This document shows, piece by piece, positions 57,071-64,000 of a stretch of 64,000 bases of DNA. The first letter of the stretch is position 1; each line of letters begins with the position of its first letter. This DNA comes from Rhizobiaceae bacterium (GTDB lineage: Bacteria; Pseudomonadota; Alphaproteobacteria; Rhizobiales; Rhizobiaceae). The notes below the pieces were generated by a model. It ran no database searches and was not told where the DNA came from. It was given only the letters and a program-made list of their open reading frames with translations. A program made the position numbers and the translations under genes. The stretch lies in contig JAHBYW010000004.1 of NCBI GenBank assembly GCA_019635755.1, forward strand, positions 1 to 64,000, written 5' to 3'.

Positions 57071-57553
57071 ATGTCCATTCACACGCCCCAATCGATGAAG
57101 TCCGCTCCGCTCCTGGCGCTGGTTCTCTTTGTCGTGGGCGTTGTTGTTGTCGGCAGCGCAATTGGATACCTGACGGCGCCCGGTGAATGGTACCAGTCCC
57201 TTCAGAAGCCGCCTTTCAATCCGCCCTCCTGGGTGTTCGGGCCCGTTTGGACGATCCTCTACATCCTGATCGGAGTTGCGGGGTGGCGGGTCTGGACGGT
57301 GGCGCCGCGCGGCCTGGCAATGGTGCTCTGGGTTGTGCAGATGGCCCTGAATTGGCTCTGGTCGCCCGTGTTCTTCGCGGCGCAGATGCCTTGGGCGGCG
57401 CTTGTTGTCGTCGCCGCGATGCTGGCGGCGATCGTGTGGTTCATCGTGGAGGCGCGCAAGGTCGACCGCATCGCGTCCGGGCTGTTCGTTCCCTACGCCG
57501 CGTGGGTCGCATTCGCTACCGTCCTCAACGGATCGATCGCCGCATTGAACTGA
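57071..57553 (+). CDS. TspO/MBR-family protein
   Basis: Five-helix membrane protein of 160 residues of the tryptophan-rich sensory protein (translocator protein) family, which binds porphyrins and affects tetrapyrrole and stress responses in Rhodobacter and Sinorhizobium. It contains WYQSLQKPPFNPPSWVFGPV, the family signature, and LNWLWSPVFFAAQMPW. The start is uncertain: the ATG at 57071 or 57098 are both possible, with weak ribosome binding sites. Confidence 0.9.
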   Translation: MSIHTPQSMKSAPLLALVLFVVGVVVVGSAIGYLTAPGEWYQSLQKPPFNPPSWVFGPVWTILYILIGVAGWRVWTVAPRGLAMVLWVVQMALNWLWSPVFFAAQMPWAALVVVAAMLAAIVWFIVEARKVDRIASGLFVPYAAWVAFATVLNGSIAALN

Positions 57554-57634
57554 ATCGCGGACGAATCGGCGCGGTTCCTCTGCACTCAACGCTCAGCTTC
57601 GGGCGCGTCGGAACCACGGCTTTGGGATGTAGAG

Positions 57635-57709
57635 TGGTACGCCCTAGGGGAATCGAACCCCTCTCTGCACCGTGAAAGGGTGCCGTCCTAACCGATAGAC
57701 GAAGGGCGC
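57635..57709 (-). tRNA. tRNA-Glu (anticodon TTC)
   Basis: A 75-base cloverleaf on the minus strand. The acceptor stem is GCGCCCT with AGGGCGT (first pair G-T), discriminator A, encoded CCA. The anticodon loop CTTTCAC carries TTC. The T arm is AGGGG/CCCCT with loop TTCGATT. Confidence 0.96.
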
Positions 57710-57738
57710 ACGCTGTAGCCTCGCCGCGAGGTGGTCGC

Positions 57739-57766
57739 CTTATAGCAGCTTCGCCTATCACGGCAA
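57739..57766 (-). promoter_or_regulatory. Sigma-70-type promoter of tRNA-Glu
   Basis: On the minus strand TTGCCG (57766-57761), 16-base spacer, TATAAG (57744-57739). The predicted start is about 25 bases before the tRNA. Confidence 0.55.
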
Positions 57767-57804
57767 CCCGCACGCGCAGCGCAGGGCGCAAGTTTTTCGA
57801 GGGA

Positions 57805-58875
57805 TCAGCCCTTGCGACGGCGGCAGCGCCAGTTCCAGTCGCGCTCCGGCCCCACGTCGATGTGCACCGATTCGGTGTGGCAGTAGGTGCCGACGCCGCC
57901 ACGGCCGGGCATCGAGCGCACGAACTTCGCGAGCTCCCACTTGGACACGCCCGGCACCTGCACGTCGGCAGCCGCGCAATACATGTGCAGCGAGTTCTTG
58001 GCGCCGCGGGCCCGGCGGTTGCGCTCGGGATTGCGGTATCCCGAGGTGACGATCATCTGCTTGCCGTAGCGTCGCTCGACACTCTTCAGCACGCGCACCA
58101 GCGACGGCTTGAGGCAGGACACGTCGACGTTCTCGGTCTGCTTGAGGAGCCCGTTCGGCGCGAGTCGCGCCAAGCCGCCGGCGGATGCAACCTGATAGCT
58201 GTCGTCTTCTTCGTTGAGGTCGACGTCGCTGTCGTCATCGATGCCCGATTTGCGCCGGATCTCGAACAGTGCGGTCTGCCGCACGCCGGGAAGCGGATTT
58301 GCGTCTTCCTCGAAGACGGAACGGGAAAGGGTCGTCTTGGTCCCGCTGGCGGACGCCAGTTCGACCAGCGGCTTGACCGGCCGCTCCGGCTCGATGATCG
58401 GCGCTGCTTCGGCCGGTGTCGTACCGAAGAGAGACGAAAGCAGGCTGCGCTTCTTGGGGCTCACCGTCTCGACCGGCACGGGATCGGCGGCGGTGACGTA
58501 GACGGGGTTGTCCAGGGCCGGCTTCGACGAAGCGGCGGGAGCCGGCGTCTCGGCGGCGGGCGCGGCGGCGACGGCCTCAGCGGGCTGGATCGCTGCGGCT
58601 TCTGGGCCAGCGCCGTTGGGCTTCGGGAGATAGGCGACGGTTTCCGGCAGATCGACCGAGTCGTCCGAGGCCGTAACGTCGCCGCCCGTGTTGACCGTGT
58701 CTCCGGGACCGACAGCGGCCATCTGGGTCGCCGCGCCGGTCGGCGAAAATGACGGGATCGTCGCGCCGAACGGGGGGTCCGCGGTCGACGAGCAGGCGGC
58801 CATGAATGCGGGAACGAGCGCGACCGTAAGGATGCGCAACAGTCCGGTCGCGTGGCGCGATCGTTCCGCCCTCAA
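57805..58875 (-). CDS. M15-family (D-Ala-D-Ala carboxypeptidase-like) lipoprotein
   Basis: Envelope protein of 356 residues. A lipobox-type signal ends at C28 (VPAFMAAC). A long low-complexity Pro/Ala/Val linker precedes the C-terminal peptidase M15A/DUF882 domain with putative zinc ligands H297, D304 and H338 (SLHMYCAAADVQ, SVHIDVG). A role in peptidoglycan trimming is inferred from the family. The start is TTG, chosen because GAAGGGGAA lies about 6 bases upstream and no ATG gives the full signal. Confidence 0.82.
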   Translation of the reverse strand: MRAERSRHATGLLRILTVALVPAFMAACSSTADPPFGATIPSFSPTGAATQMAAVGPGDTVNTGGDVTASDDSVDLPETVAYLPKPNGAGPEAAAIQPAEAVAAAPAAETPAPAASSKPALDNPVYVTAADPVPVETVSPKKRSLLSSLFGTTPAEAAPIIEPERPVKPLVELASASGTKTTLSRSVFEEDANPLPGVRQTALFEIRRKSGIDDDSDVDLNEEDDSYQVASAGGLARLAPNGLLKQTENVDVSCLKPSLVRVLKSVERRYGKQMIVTSGYRNPERNRRARGAKNSLHMYCAAADVQVPGVSKWELAKFVRSMPGRGGVGTYCHTESVHIDVGPERDWNWRCRRRKG

Positions 58876-59121
58876 CAGGATTTCCCCTTCTCCGTTTCCG
58901 GACCGGTCAGGCCCTGAGGCGGGAACGCACTCGCGCAGCCGCTGGATGCTCAGTTTCCCCCAACCGGAACACGAACAGACACTTGGCCGAACGCAATTCC
59001 GAACGAGTCCCGGCTAGGCATCAAATGAGGCGAGATCATGATCCGGGCAGCCACCTTTTCGCCCGGCTTCGGGCATGCCGTCAACTGCCCTAAGGGAAGA
59101 TCGCGTCGCCGCCACGCGCCG
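58876..59121. other. Intergenic region between M15 lipoprotein and phaC
   Basis: 246 bases between the TTG start of the lipoprotein and the phaC stop, both on the minus strand. A GCCCG/CGGGC hairpin lies near 59060, but no T-run follows it on the minus strand, so it is not a clear phaC terminator. No ORF or RNA gene is recognised. Confidence 0.5.
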
Positions 59122-60954
59122 TCAGACCCGAACTTTGACGTAGGTCCCGGGAGCGTCGCCCAGGGTCTTCTTCCGTCCGCCCGGCTTGCGCGCCTTGGTC
59201 CGACGATCGTCGTGGCGCTCGATCCAGGCCTGCCAGTGAGGCCACCACGAGCCCGGATGCTCTTTCGCGTGCGCCATCCAGTCGTCGAACTCGCCGGCCG
59301 GCTTGCCGTTCGTCCAGTACTGGTACTTCTTGAGCGACGGCGGATTGACGACACCGGCGATATGGCCGGAGCCGGACACCACATAGTCCACGCTTCCCTT
59401 GAAGTACCGGCACCCGGCGAAGACGGATCGCGCCGGCGCGATGTGGTCTTCGCGCGTCGCGAGGTTGTAGACGGGAATGGTGATGTCGGTCAGCGACACG
59501 GTCCGGCCGGCCAGCTGCATGCGGCCCTGCGAGAGGTTGTTCTCGAGGTAGCAGTTGCGCAGGTAGTAGGAATGGTTTGCCGCTGCCATCCGTGTGGAAT
59601 CCGCGTTCCAGTAGAGCAGGTCGAAGGGCAGGGGCTGCTTGCCGCGCACGTAGTTGTTCACGACATAAGGCCAGATCAGATCGCCCGACCGCAGCATGTT
59701 GAAGGCGGTCGCCATCTTCGAGCCTTCGAGGTAGCCCTTGTCGTCCATCGCGCGCTCGAGCGCAGCGACCTGGTCCTCGTCGACGAATACCTTCAGGTCT
59801 CCGGCATAGGTGAAGTCGACCTGGGTCGCGAAGAAGGTCACCGTGCGGATACGCCTGTCGCTTTCCTGCGCCATCAGCGCCAGCGACGCGGCGAGGAGCG
59901 TTCCACCGACGCAATAGCCGACGGCGTTGACTTCGCGCTCGCCGGTCGTGGCCTCGATGGCCTCCAGCCCGAACTCGATCCCCTCGCGGATGTAGGCCTC
60001 CCAGTCCTTGCGACCGTGGCGCTCGTCGGGGTTCACCCAGGATATCACGAACACCGTATGGCCCTGCTCCACGGCCCAGCGGATGAAGGACTTCTCCGGG
60101 TTGAGGTCGAGGATATAGTACTTATTGATCCAGGGCGGGCAGATGAGCAGGGGCCGCTTCAGCACCGTGTCGGTCGAGGGGGCGTACTGCAGGATCTCGG
60201 CGAGGTCGCTTCGCGCCACAACCTTGCCGGGGCTGAGCGCGATGTTCGTCCCGAGCTCGAACTTCGAGGAATCCGACTGCCTGAGTTTCAGGTCGCCATG
60301 GCCGGCGGCGATGTCCTCGGCAAGCATCTTCATGCCCCGCACCAGGTTCTCGCCGCTCGACGCAACCGTCTCGCGGAACAGCTCCGGATTGGTCAGGATG
60401 AAGTTGGACGGCGAGATCGCGTTGGAGATCTGCTTGACGTAGAACGTCGCCTTGTGGCGCGTGTGCTCGTCGAGGCCCTCCGCGCCGGTGACGAGGTCGC
60501 CGGCCCAGCGCGACGTCACGAGATACGCCTGCTTGAGGAAATCGAAGAACGCGTTCCTGCCCCATTCGGGATCCTGGAAGCGCTTGTCGCCCCGGTCGGG
60601 CTTGACCGCGTCCTCGGGGCTGTCGTGCATGCCGACGCGCCGGATCGCATTCGCCCATACGTTCATGTAGCCTGCGAACAGCCTCGTTTGCGCCTCGAGC
60701 GCGCGCGAGGGATCGGCCAGCCAGTATTCGGAAACCTTGGAGAAGGTCTTGACCATGTCCGCGACCGGCTCGGCGACGGTGTCGCGCACCTCGCCCTTTT
60801 CGCGCGGCTCCGCCCAGGCGGCCGCGGCCTTGCCGGCCTGCTCCACCATCCGCGCCAGGTTCACCGCGAATTTCTCGGGGTCCTTGACCACATACTGGTC
60901 GACCGGCGATGCCGGCCCGTCGCCGGTCTTGCTCGAATCGCCGTCAGACGCCAT
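59122..60954 (-). CDS. phaC: Class I polyhydroxyalkanoate synthase
   Basis: It polymerises (R)-3-hydroxyacyl-CoA into intracellular PHB granules. It has 610 residues. The N-terminal PhaC domain contains DKRFQDPEWGRNAFFDFLKQ. The alpha/beta-hydrolase domain has the modified lipase box GYCVGG with nucleophile C348, the Asp in TREDHIAP and the His in GSGHIAGVVNPP. GAGGAG precedes the ATG. phaA, phaB and phasin genes are not nearby, so precursor supply is coded elsewhere. Confidence 0.97.
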   Translation of the reverse strand: MASDGDSSKTGDGPASPVDQYVVKDPEKFAVNLARMVEQAGKAAAAWAEPREKGEVRDTVAEPVADMVKTFSKVSEYWLADPSRALEAQTRLFAGYMNVWANAIRRVGMHDSPEDAVKPDRGDKRFQDPEWGRNAFFDFLKQAYLVTSRWAGDLVTGAEGLDEHTRHKATFYVKQISNAISPSNFILTNPELFRETVASSGENLVRGMKMLAEDIAAGHGDLKLRQSDSSKFELGTNIALSPGKVVARSDLAEILQYAPSTDTVLKRPLLICPPWINKYYILDLNPEKSFIRWAVEQGHTVFVISWVNPDERHGRKDWEAYIREGIEFGLEAIEATTGEREVNAVGYCVGGTLLAASLALMAQESDRRIRTVTFFATQVDFTYAGDLKVFVDEDQVAALERAMDDKGYLEGSKMATAFNMLRSGDLIWPYVVNNYVRGKQPLPFDLLYWNADSTRMAAANHSYYLRNCYLENNLSQGRMQLAGRTVSLTDITIPVYNLATREDHIAPARSVFAGCRYFKGSVDYVVSGSGHIAGVVNPPSLKKYQYWTNGKPAGEFDDWMAHAKEHPGSWWPHWQAWIERHDDRRTKARKPGGRKKTLGDAPGTYVKVRV

Positions 60955-60992
60955 CTGCTCCTCGCAACCGCCCGGAGGCGTTATGTTGACAC

Positions 60993-61021
60993 ATTATCAT
61001 GGGACGCCGGCCCGGGTCCAA
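60993..61021 (-). promoter_or_regulatory. Candidate promoter of phaC
   Basis: On the minus strand TTGGAC (61021-61016), 17-base spacer, GATAAT (60998-60993), about 38 bases before the start. The -10 box is strong, the -35 box weak. Confidence 0.45.
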
Positions 61022-61074
61022 TCGCGCGCCCTGGCGCGGGGCCGTCGCTACCGGCCGACAGTGCGGAAGGCAAT

Positions 61075-61545
61075 GTGACAGATCGTGCTCACGGACATGC
61101 TGTTTTCGTGACGCCGCAGCGGCTCGCCGGCGCGGCCGCTATCCTTGCGCTGCTGGCCGGCTGCAACACGTCCTCGGTAAGCGATTTCGCGCCCGCGAGC
61201 GCGACGACCTCGGCGGTCGCCACGCCCGCGGCCAGCACGACGCCGCTGGAGGCGCCCGTCATGGGCGGGCCGTTGAACGCCGACCTTGCAAAGCGCAACG
61301 CCTCGTCCGGCCCGGCCAACTCCGGCAGCTATCCGAACCTCAACATCGCGCCGGGCGCCGCGGCACCGCAGCTGACGGAGGCCGAGGCGACCGCCAAGAA
61401 GGCAGCGCTCAAGGCCGAGCAGGCGGCCGTAGCGGCGGCGGCGCCTGCCGCACCCGCCGACGAGGCGACCCGCCTCAAGAAACTGGCCGCCAGCCACGCC
61501 AAGGATACGCTGAAAGAAATCGAGCAGGACGGCGCCGGGCAGTGA
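61075..61545 (+). CDS. Small putative lipoprotein, unknown function
   Basis: It has 156 residues; family not recognised. The N terminus has a signal-like stretch ending in a lipobox (ILALLAGC). The rest is low-complexity Ala/Thr/Ser, then a charged helical C terminus (EAEATAKKAALKAEQAAVAA, KLAASHAKDTLKEIEQ). The GTG at 61075 follows GGAAGG; a second GTG at 61108 would give a more standard lipoprotein signal. It is divergent from phaC and 82 bases upstream of the aminotransferase. Confidence 0.65.
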   Translation: MTDRAHGHAVFVTPQRLAGAAAILALLAGCNTSSVSDFAPASATTSAVATPAASTTPLEAPVMGGPLNADLAKRNASSGPANSGSYPNLNIAPGAAAPQLTEAEATAKKAALKAEQAAVAAAAPAAPADEATRLKKLAASHAKDTLKEIEQDGAGQ

Positions 61546-61559
61546 CGCCGCCGATCCTA

Positions 61560-61588
61560 TCGACCGCCTTTCTAAAGCGGTGTATATC
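61560..61588 (+). promoter_or_regulatory. Candidate promoter of aminotransferase-hom
   Basis: TCGACC (61560-61565), 17-base spacer, TATATC (61583-61588), 39 bases before the aminotransferase start. Confidence 0.4.
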
Positions 61589-61627
61589 GCGCCCGCGCTT
61601 TCGACCCCTCCGTCTCCTGGAATCGAC

Positions 61628-62845
61628 ATGGAAGAGTTTCACAAGGTCCGCCGGCTTCCGCCCTACGTCTTCGAACAGGTGAACCGGCTGAAGGCCAGCG
61701 CGCGCTCCCGCGGCGCTGACATCATCGATCTTGGAATGGGCAATCCGGACCTGCCGACTCCGCCCGCCATCGTCGAGAAACTGTGCGAGGTCGTGCGCGA
61801 TCCCCGGACGCACCGCTATTCCTCATCGCGCGGCATTCCCGGCCTGCGGCGCGCCCAGGCAAATTATTATGCGCGCCGCTTCGGCGTGAAGCTGAACCCC
61901 GAGACCCAGGTCGTTGCAACGCTGGGCTCGAAGGAGGGCTTCGCCAATATGGCGCAGGCGATCACCGCGCCCGGCGACGTGATCGTATGCCCGAACCCGA
62001 CCTATCCCATCCACGCATTCGGCTTCATCATGTCGGGGGGCGTGATCCGCTCGATCCAGGCCGAGCCGGACGAAGGCTTCATCCAGGCGCTCGAACGCGC
62101 GGTGAAGCATTCTATCCCCAAGCCGCTGGCGATGATCCTCAACTACCCGTCCAACCCGACCGCGCATATCGCGCCGCTCGACTTCTACAAGGATGTCGTC
62201 GCGTTCGCGAAGAAGCACGACATCATCATCCTCTCGGACCTCGCTTACGCCGAGATCTATTTCGATGGCCCGCCGCCGCCGTCGGTGCTGCAGGTCCCGG
62301 GCGCGATGGACGTCACCGTCGAGTTCACCTCGATGTCCAAGACCTTCTCGATGCCAGGGTGGCGGATGGGTTTCGCCGTCGGTAATGAACGCCTCGTCGC
62401 GGCGCTGACCCGCGTGAAGTCCTACCTCGACTACGGCGCGTTCACCCCGATCCAGGTTGCGGCGACGGCGGCGCTCAACGGCGACGGTTCCGACATCGCC
62501 GAGGTCCGCGCCGTCTACCACAAACGCCGCGACGTGATGGTGGACGCATTCGGCCGTGCCGGCTGGGACATTCCGGCCCCGGCGGCATCCATGTTCGCCT
62601 GGGCGCCGATCCCGGAAGCATTCCGGCATCTCGGTTCGCTCGAGTTCTCGAAGCTGCTGATCGAGCATGCGGACGTTGCGGTGGCGCCGGGCGTCGGCTT
62701 CGGCGAACACGGCGACGACTATGTCCGCGTCGCCCTCGTGGAGAACGAGCATCGCATCCGGCAGGCCGCCCGCAACATCAAGCGCTTCCTGTCTACCGCC
62801 GCGAAGCAGCCCAACAACGTCGTGCCGCTCGCCGCGCGCCGGTAA
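61628..62845 (+). CDS. PLP-dependent aminotransferase, class I (AlaC / LL-DAP aminotransferase-like)
   Basis: It has 405 residues. The PLP-binding lysine is K238 in TSMSKTFSMPGWRMGF. NYPSNPTAHIAP and SDLAYAEIYFDG are the usual fold-type I motifs. Homologues beside hom in rhizobia are annotated as alanine- or LL-diaminopimelate aminotransferase; the true substrate is uncertain. The hom gene follows after 42 bases, so a role in amino-acid synthesis from aspartate or pyruvate is plausible. Confidence 0.9.
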   Translation: MEEFHKVRRLPPYVFEQVNRLKASARSRGADIIDLGMGNPDLPTPPAIVEKLCEVVRDPRTHRYSSSRGIPGLRRAQANYYARRFGVKLNPETQVVATLGSKEGFANMAQAITAPGDVIVCPNPTYPIHAFGFIMSGGVIRSIQAEPDEGFIQALERAVKHSIPKPLAMILNYPSNPTAHIAPLDFYKDVVAFAKKHDIIILSDLAYAEIYFDGPPPPSVLQVPGAMDVTVEFTSMSKTFSMPGWRMGFAVGNERLVAALTRVKSYLDYGAFTPIQVAATAALNGDGSDIAEVRAVYHKRRDVMVDAFGRAGWDIPAPAASMFAWAPIPEAFRHLGSLEFSKLLIEHADVAVAPGVGFGEHGDDYVRVALVENEHRIRQAARNIKRFLSTAAKQPNNVVPLAARR

Positions 62846-62887
62846 TCGCCGCCCGCTGGATTTCTGGTTCGTTCGAGGGATGCGGTG

Positions 62888-64000
62888 ATGGCCGAAGCTT
62901 TGCGTGTGGGAATAGCCGGGCTCGGCACGGTCGGCGGCTCGGTCGTGCGGGTGCTGTCGGAGAAAGCTGCCGAATTGACGCGGCAGTGCGGTCGGCCGAT
63001 CGTCGTGGCGGCCGTATCGGCGCGGACGCGCAAGAAGAAGCGCGGCGTCGAACTGGGCAAGGCGACCTGGTTCGACGATCCGGTCGCGCTGGCGAAATCG
63101 CCTGACATCGATGTGTTCGTCGAACTGATCGGCGGCGACGAGGGCCCGGCGCGCGCGTCGGTGAAGGCGGCTCTCGAGGCCGGACACCATGTGGTCACAG
63201 CCAATAAGGCGCTGCTGGCCAAGCATGGCGTGGCGCTGGCCGAGATCGCCGAGAAGCGCGGCGCGCTGCTGAACTACGAGGCGGCTGTCGCGGGCGGCAT
63301 TCCCGTCATCAAGACGATGCGCGAGGCAATGGCGGGCAACGCGATCAGCCGCGTCTTCGGCATCCTCAACGGCACCTGCAACTACATCCTCACCCGGATG
63401 GAGAAGGAAGGCATCTCCTTCGACGCGTGCCTGAAGGACGCCCAGCGCCTCGGCTATGCGGAAGCCGACCCCACCTTCGACATCGAAGGCCACGACACCG
63501 CCCACAAGCTTTCTATCCTCTCCAGCCTCGCCTTCGGCCACCGCATCGCGGCGGGCGACATCTACATGGAAGGCATTTCCAACATCAGCCAGGCCGACAT
63601 CCGCGCGGCGGGCGATCTCGGCTACAGGATCAAGCTGCTGGGCGTCGCGCAACGCACCGAGAGCGGCGTCGAGCAGCGTGTGCACCCGACGATGGTGCCG
63701 ACCTCGTCGGTCATCGCGCAGGTCCACGGCGTGACCAACGCCGTTGCCATCGAGACGGACATCCTGGGCGAGCTGCTGCTGTCAGGCCCGGGGGCGGGGG
63801 GCAACGCGACGGCGTCCGCCGTGGTCGGCGACATCGCCGACATCGCCAAGAGCCGGCCGGGCTTCCAGCATGGTCCCGTCTTCGGCCGCCCGGCGAAGGA
63901 ATTGAAGCCGTACAGGCAGGCGAAGATGCGCAGCCACGCCGGCGGCTATTTCATCCGCCTGACCGTGCATGACCGCATCGGCGTCTTCGCGGCGATCGCC
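62888..64000 (+). CDS. hom: Homoserine dehydrogenase (3' truncated by window edge)
   Basis: It reduces aspartate semialdehyde to homoserine for Thr, Met and Ile synthesis. The visible 371 codons start MAEALRVGIAGLGTVGGSVV (Rossmann motif), followed by HHVVTANKALLAKHG and the catalytic-domain signature AGGIPVIKTMREAMAGN with GILNGTCNYILTRM. The window ends at the start of the C-terminal ACT regulatory domain (FIRLTVHDRIGVFAAIA). An alternative GTG lies one codon earlier. Confidence 0.97.
   Translation, partial: MAEALRVGIAGLGTVGGSVVRVLSEKAAELTRQCGRPIVVAAVSARTRKKKRGVELGKATWFDDPVALAKSPDIDVFVELIGGDEGPARASVKAALEAGHHVVTANKALLAKHGVALAEIAEKRGALLNYEAAVAGGIPVIKTMREAMAGNAISRVFGILNGTCNYILTRMEKEGISFDACLKDAQRLGYAEADPTFDIEGHDTAHKLSILSSLAFGHRIAAGDIYMEGISNISQADIRAAGDLGYRIKLLGVAQRTESGVEQRVHPTMVPTSSVIAQVHGVTNAVAIETDILGELLLSGPGAGGNATASAVVGDIADIAKSRPGFQHGPVFGRPAKELKPYRQAKMRSHAGGYFIRLTVHDRIGVFAAIA

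Noticed and set aside
59038-61074. Long + strand N-terminal extension of the small lipoprotein across phaC
   Set aside because: It is antisense to phaC. The GTG at 61075 with GGAAGG explains the real gene.

Overview
The window is chromosomal DNA from a GC-rich alphaproteobacterium. The tuf-S10-spc-alpha ribosomal cluster without rpmJ after secY, the genes for phosphatidylcholine synthase, an ATP12-type chaperone, IalB and BA14K proteins, class I PhaC, and the order recG/sdhE/mfd and aminotransferase-hom all point to Hyphomicrobiales (Rhizobiales). The closest fit is probably the Phyllobacteriaceae (Mesorhizobium-like); this is inferred from gene content and not from a database match. No phage, insertion sequence, CRISPR array or integrase is visible.

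Bases 1-16132 hold a nearly complete ribosomal superoperon on the + strand: the 3' part of tuf, rpsJ to rplO, secY, adk, then rpsM-rpsK-rpoA-rplQ, closed by an intrinsic terminator. An SRPBCC-domain gene lies antisense between adk and rpsM. Just beyond it sits a good sigma-70-type promoter, so the alpha operon seems to be transcribed on its own. Several spacers in the cluster are long and carry strong hairpins (rpsJ-rplC, rplF-rplR, rplO-secY, rpsM-rpsK, rpsK-rpoA, rpoA-rplQ). The rpsK-rpoA hairpin looks like an internal terminator.

Bases 16163-25263 are + strand genes: a Tat-exported ankyrin protein, a peroxiredoxin-like/2-oxoglutarate dioxygenase fusion without the peroxidatic cysteine, a small secreted protein, a Deg-type protease, RarA, a DUF930 protein, a fluoride channel, an RluA-type pseudouridine synthase, an EamA transporter and an ATP12 chaperone. 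Next come a minus-strand sodium:solute symporter pair and a BA14K gene with a consensus EcfG (general stress) promoter. These are followed by tRNA-Lys, ccdA, glmU, glmS, a DUF502 protein, divergent recG and sdhE-mfd, a DsbA-like protein, an orphan oligopeptide-binding protein, IalB, HspQ, an AEC transporter and a UbiH-type hydroxylase.

Bases 46072-64000 hold pcs (preceded by a coupled small ORF), a quinone reductase, a complete BMP-type nucleoside/sugar ABC importer, a methyltransferase, radC, map, and an RTX beta-solenoid protein with a serralysin-like secretion domain. Then follow TspO, tRNA-Glu, an M15 peptidase lipoprotein, phaC, a small lipoprotein, an alanine/diaminopimelate-type aminotransferase and the 5' part of hom, which runs off the end.

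Most of the window is core housekeeping. The points most worth a second look are the RTX solenoid, the cysteine-less peroxiredoxin fusion, the antisense gene and internal terminator in the ribosomal cluster, the EcfG promoter, the pcs leader ORF, and the uniform threonine codons in tuf.
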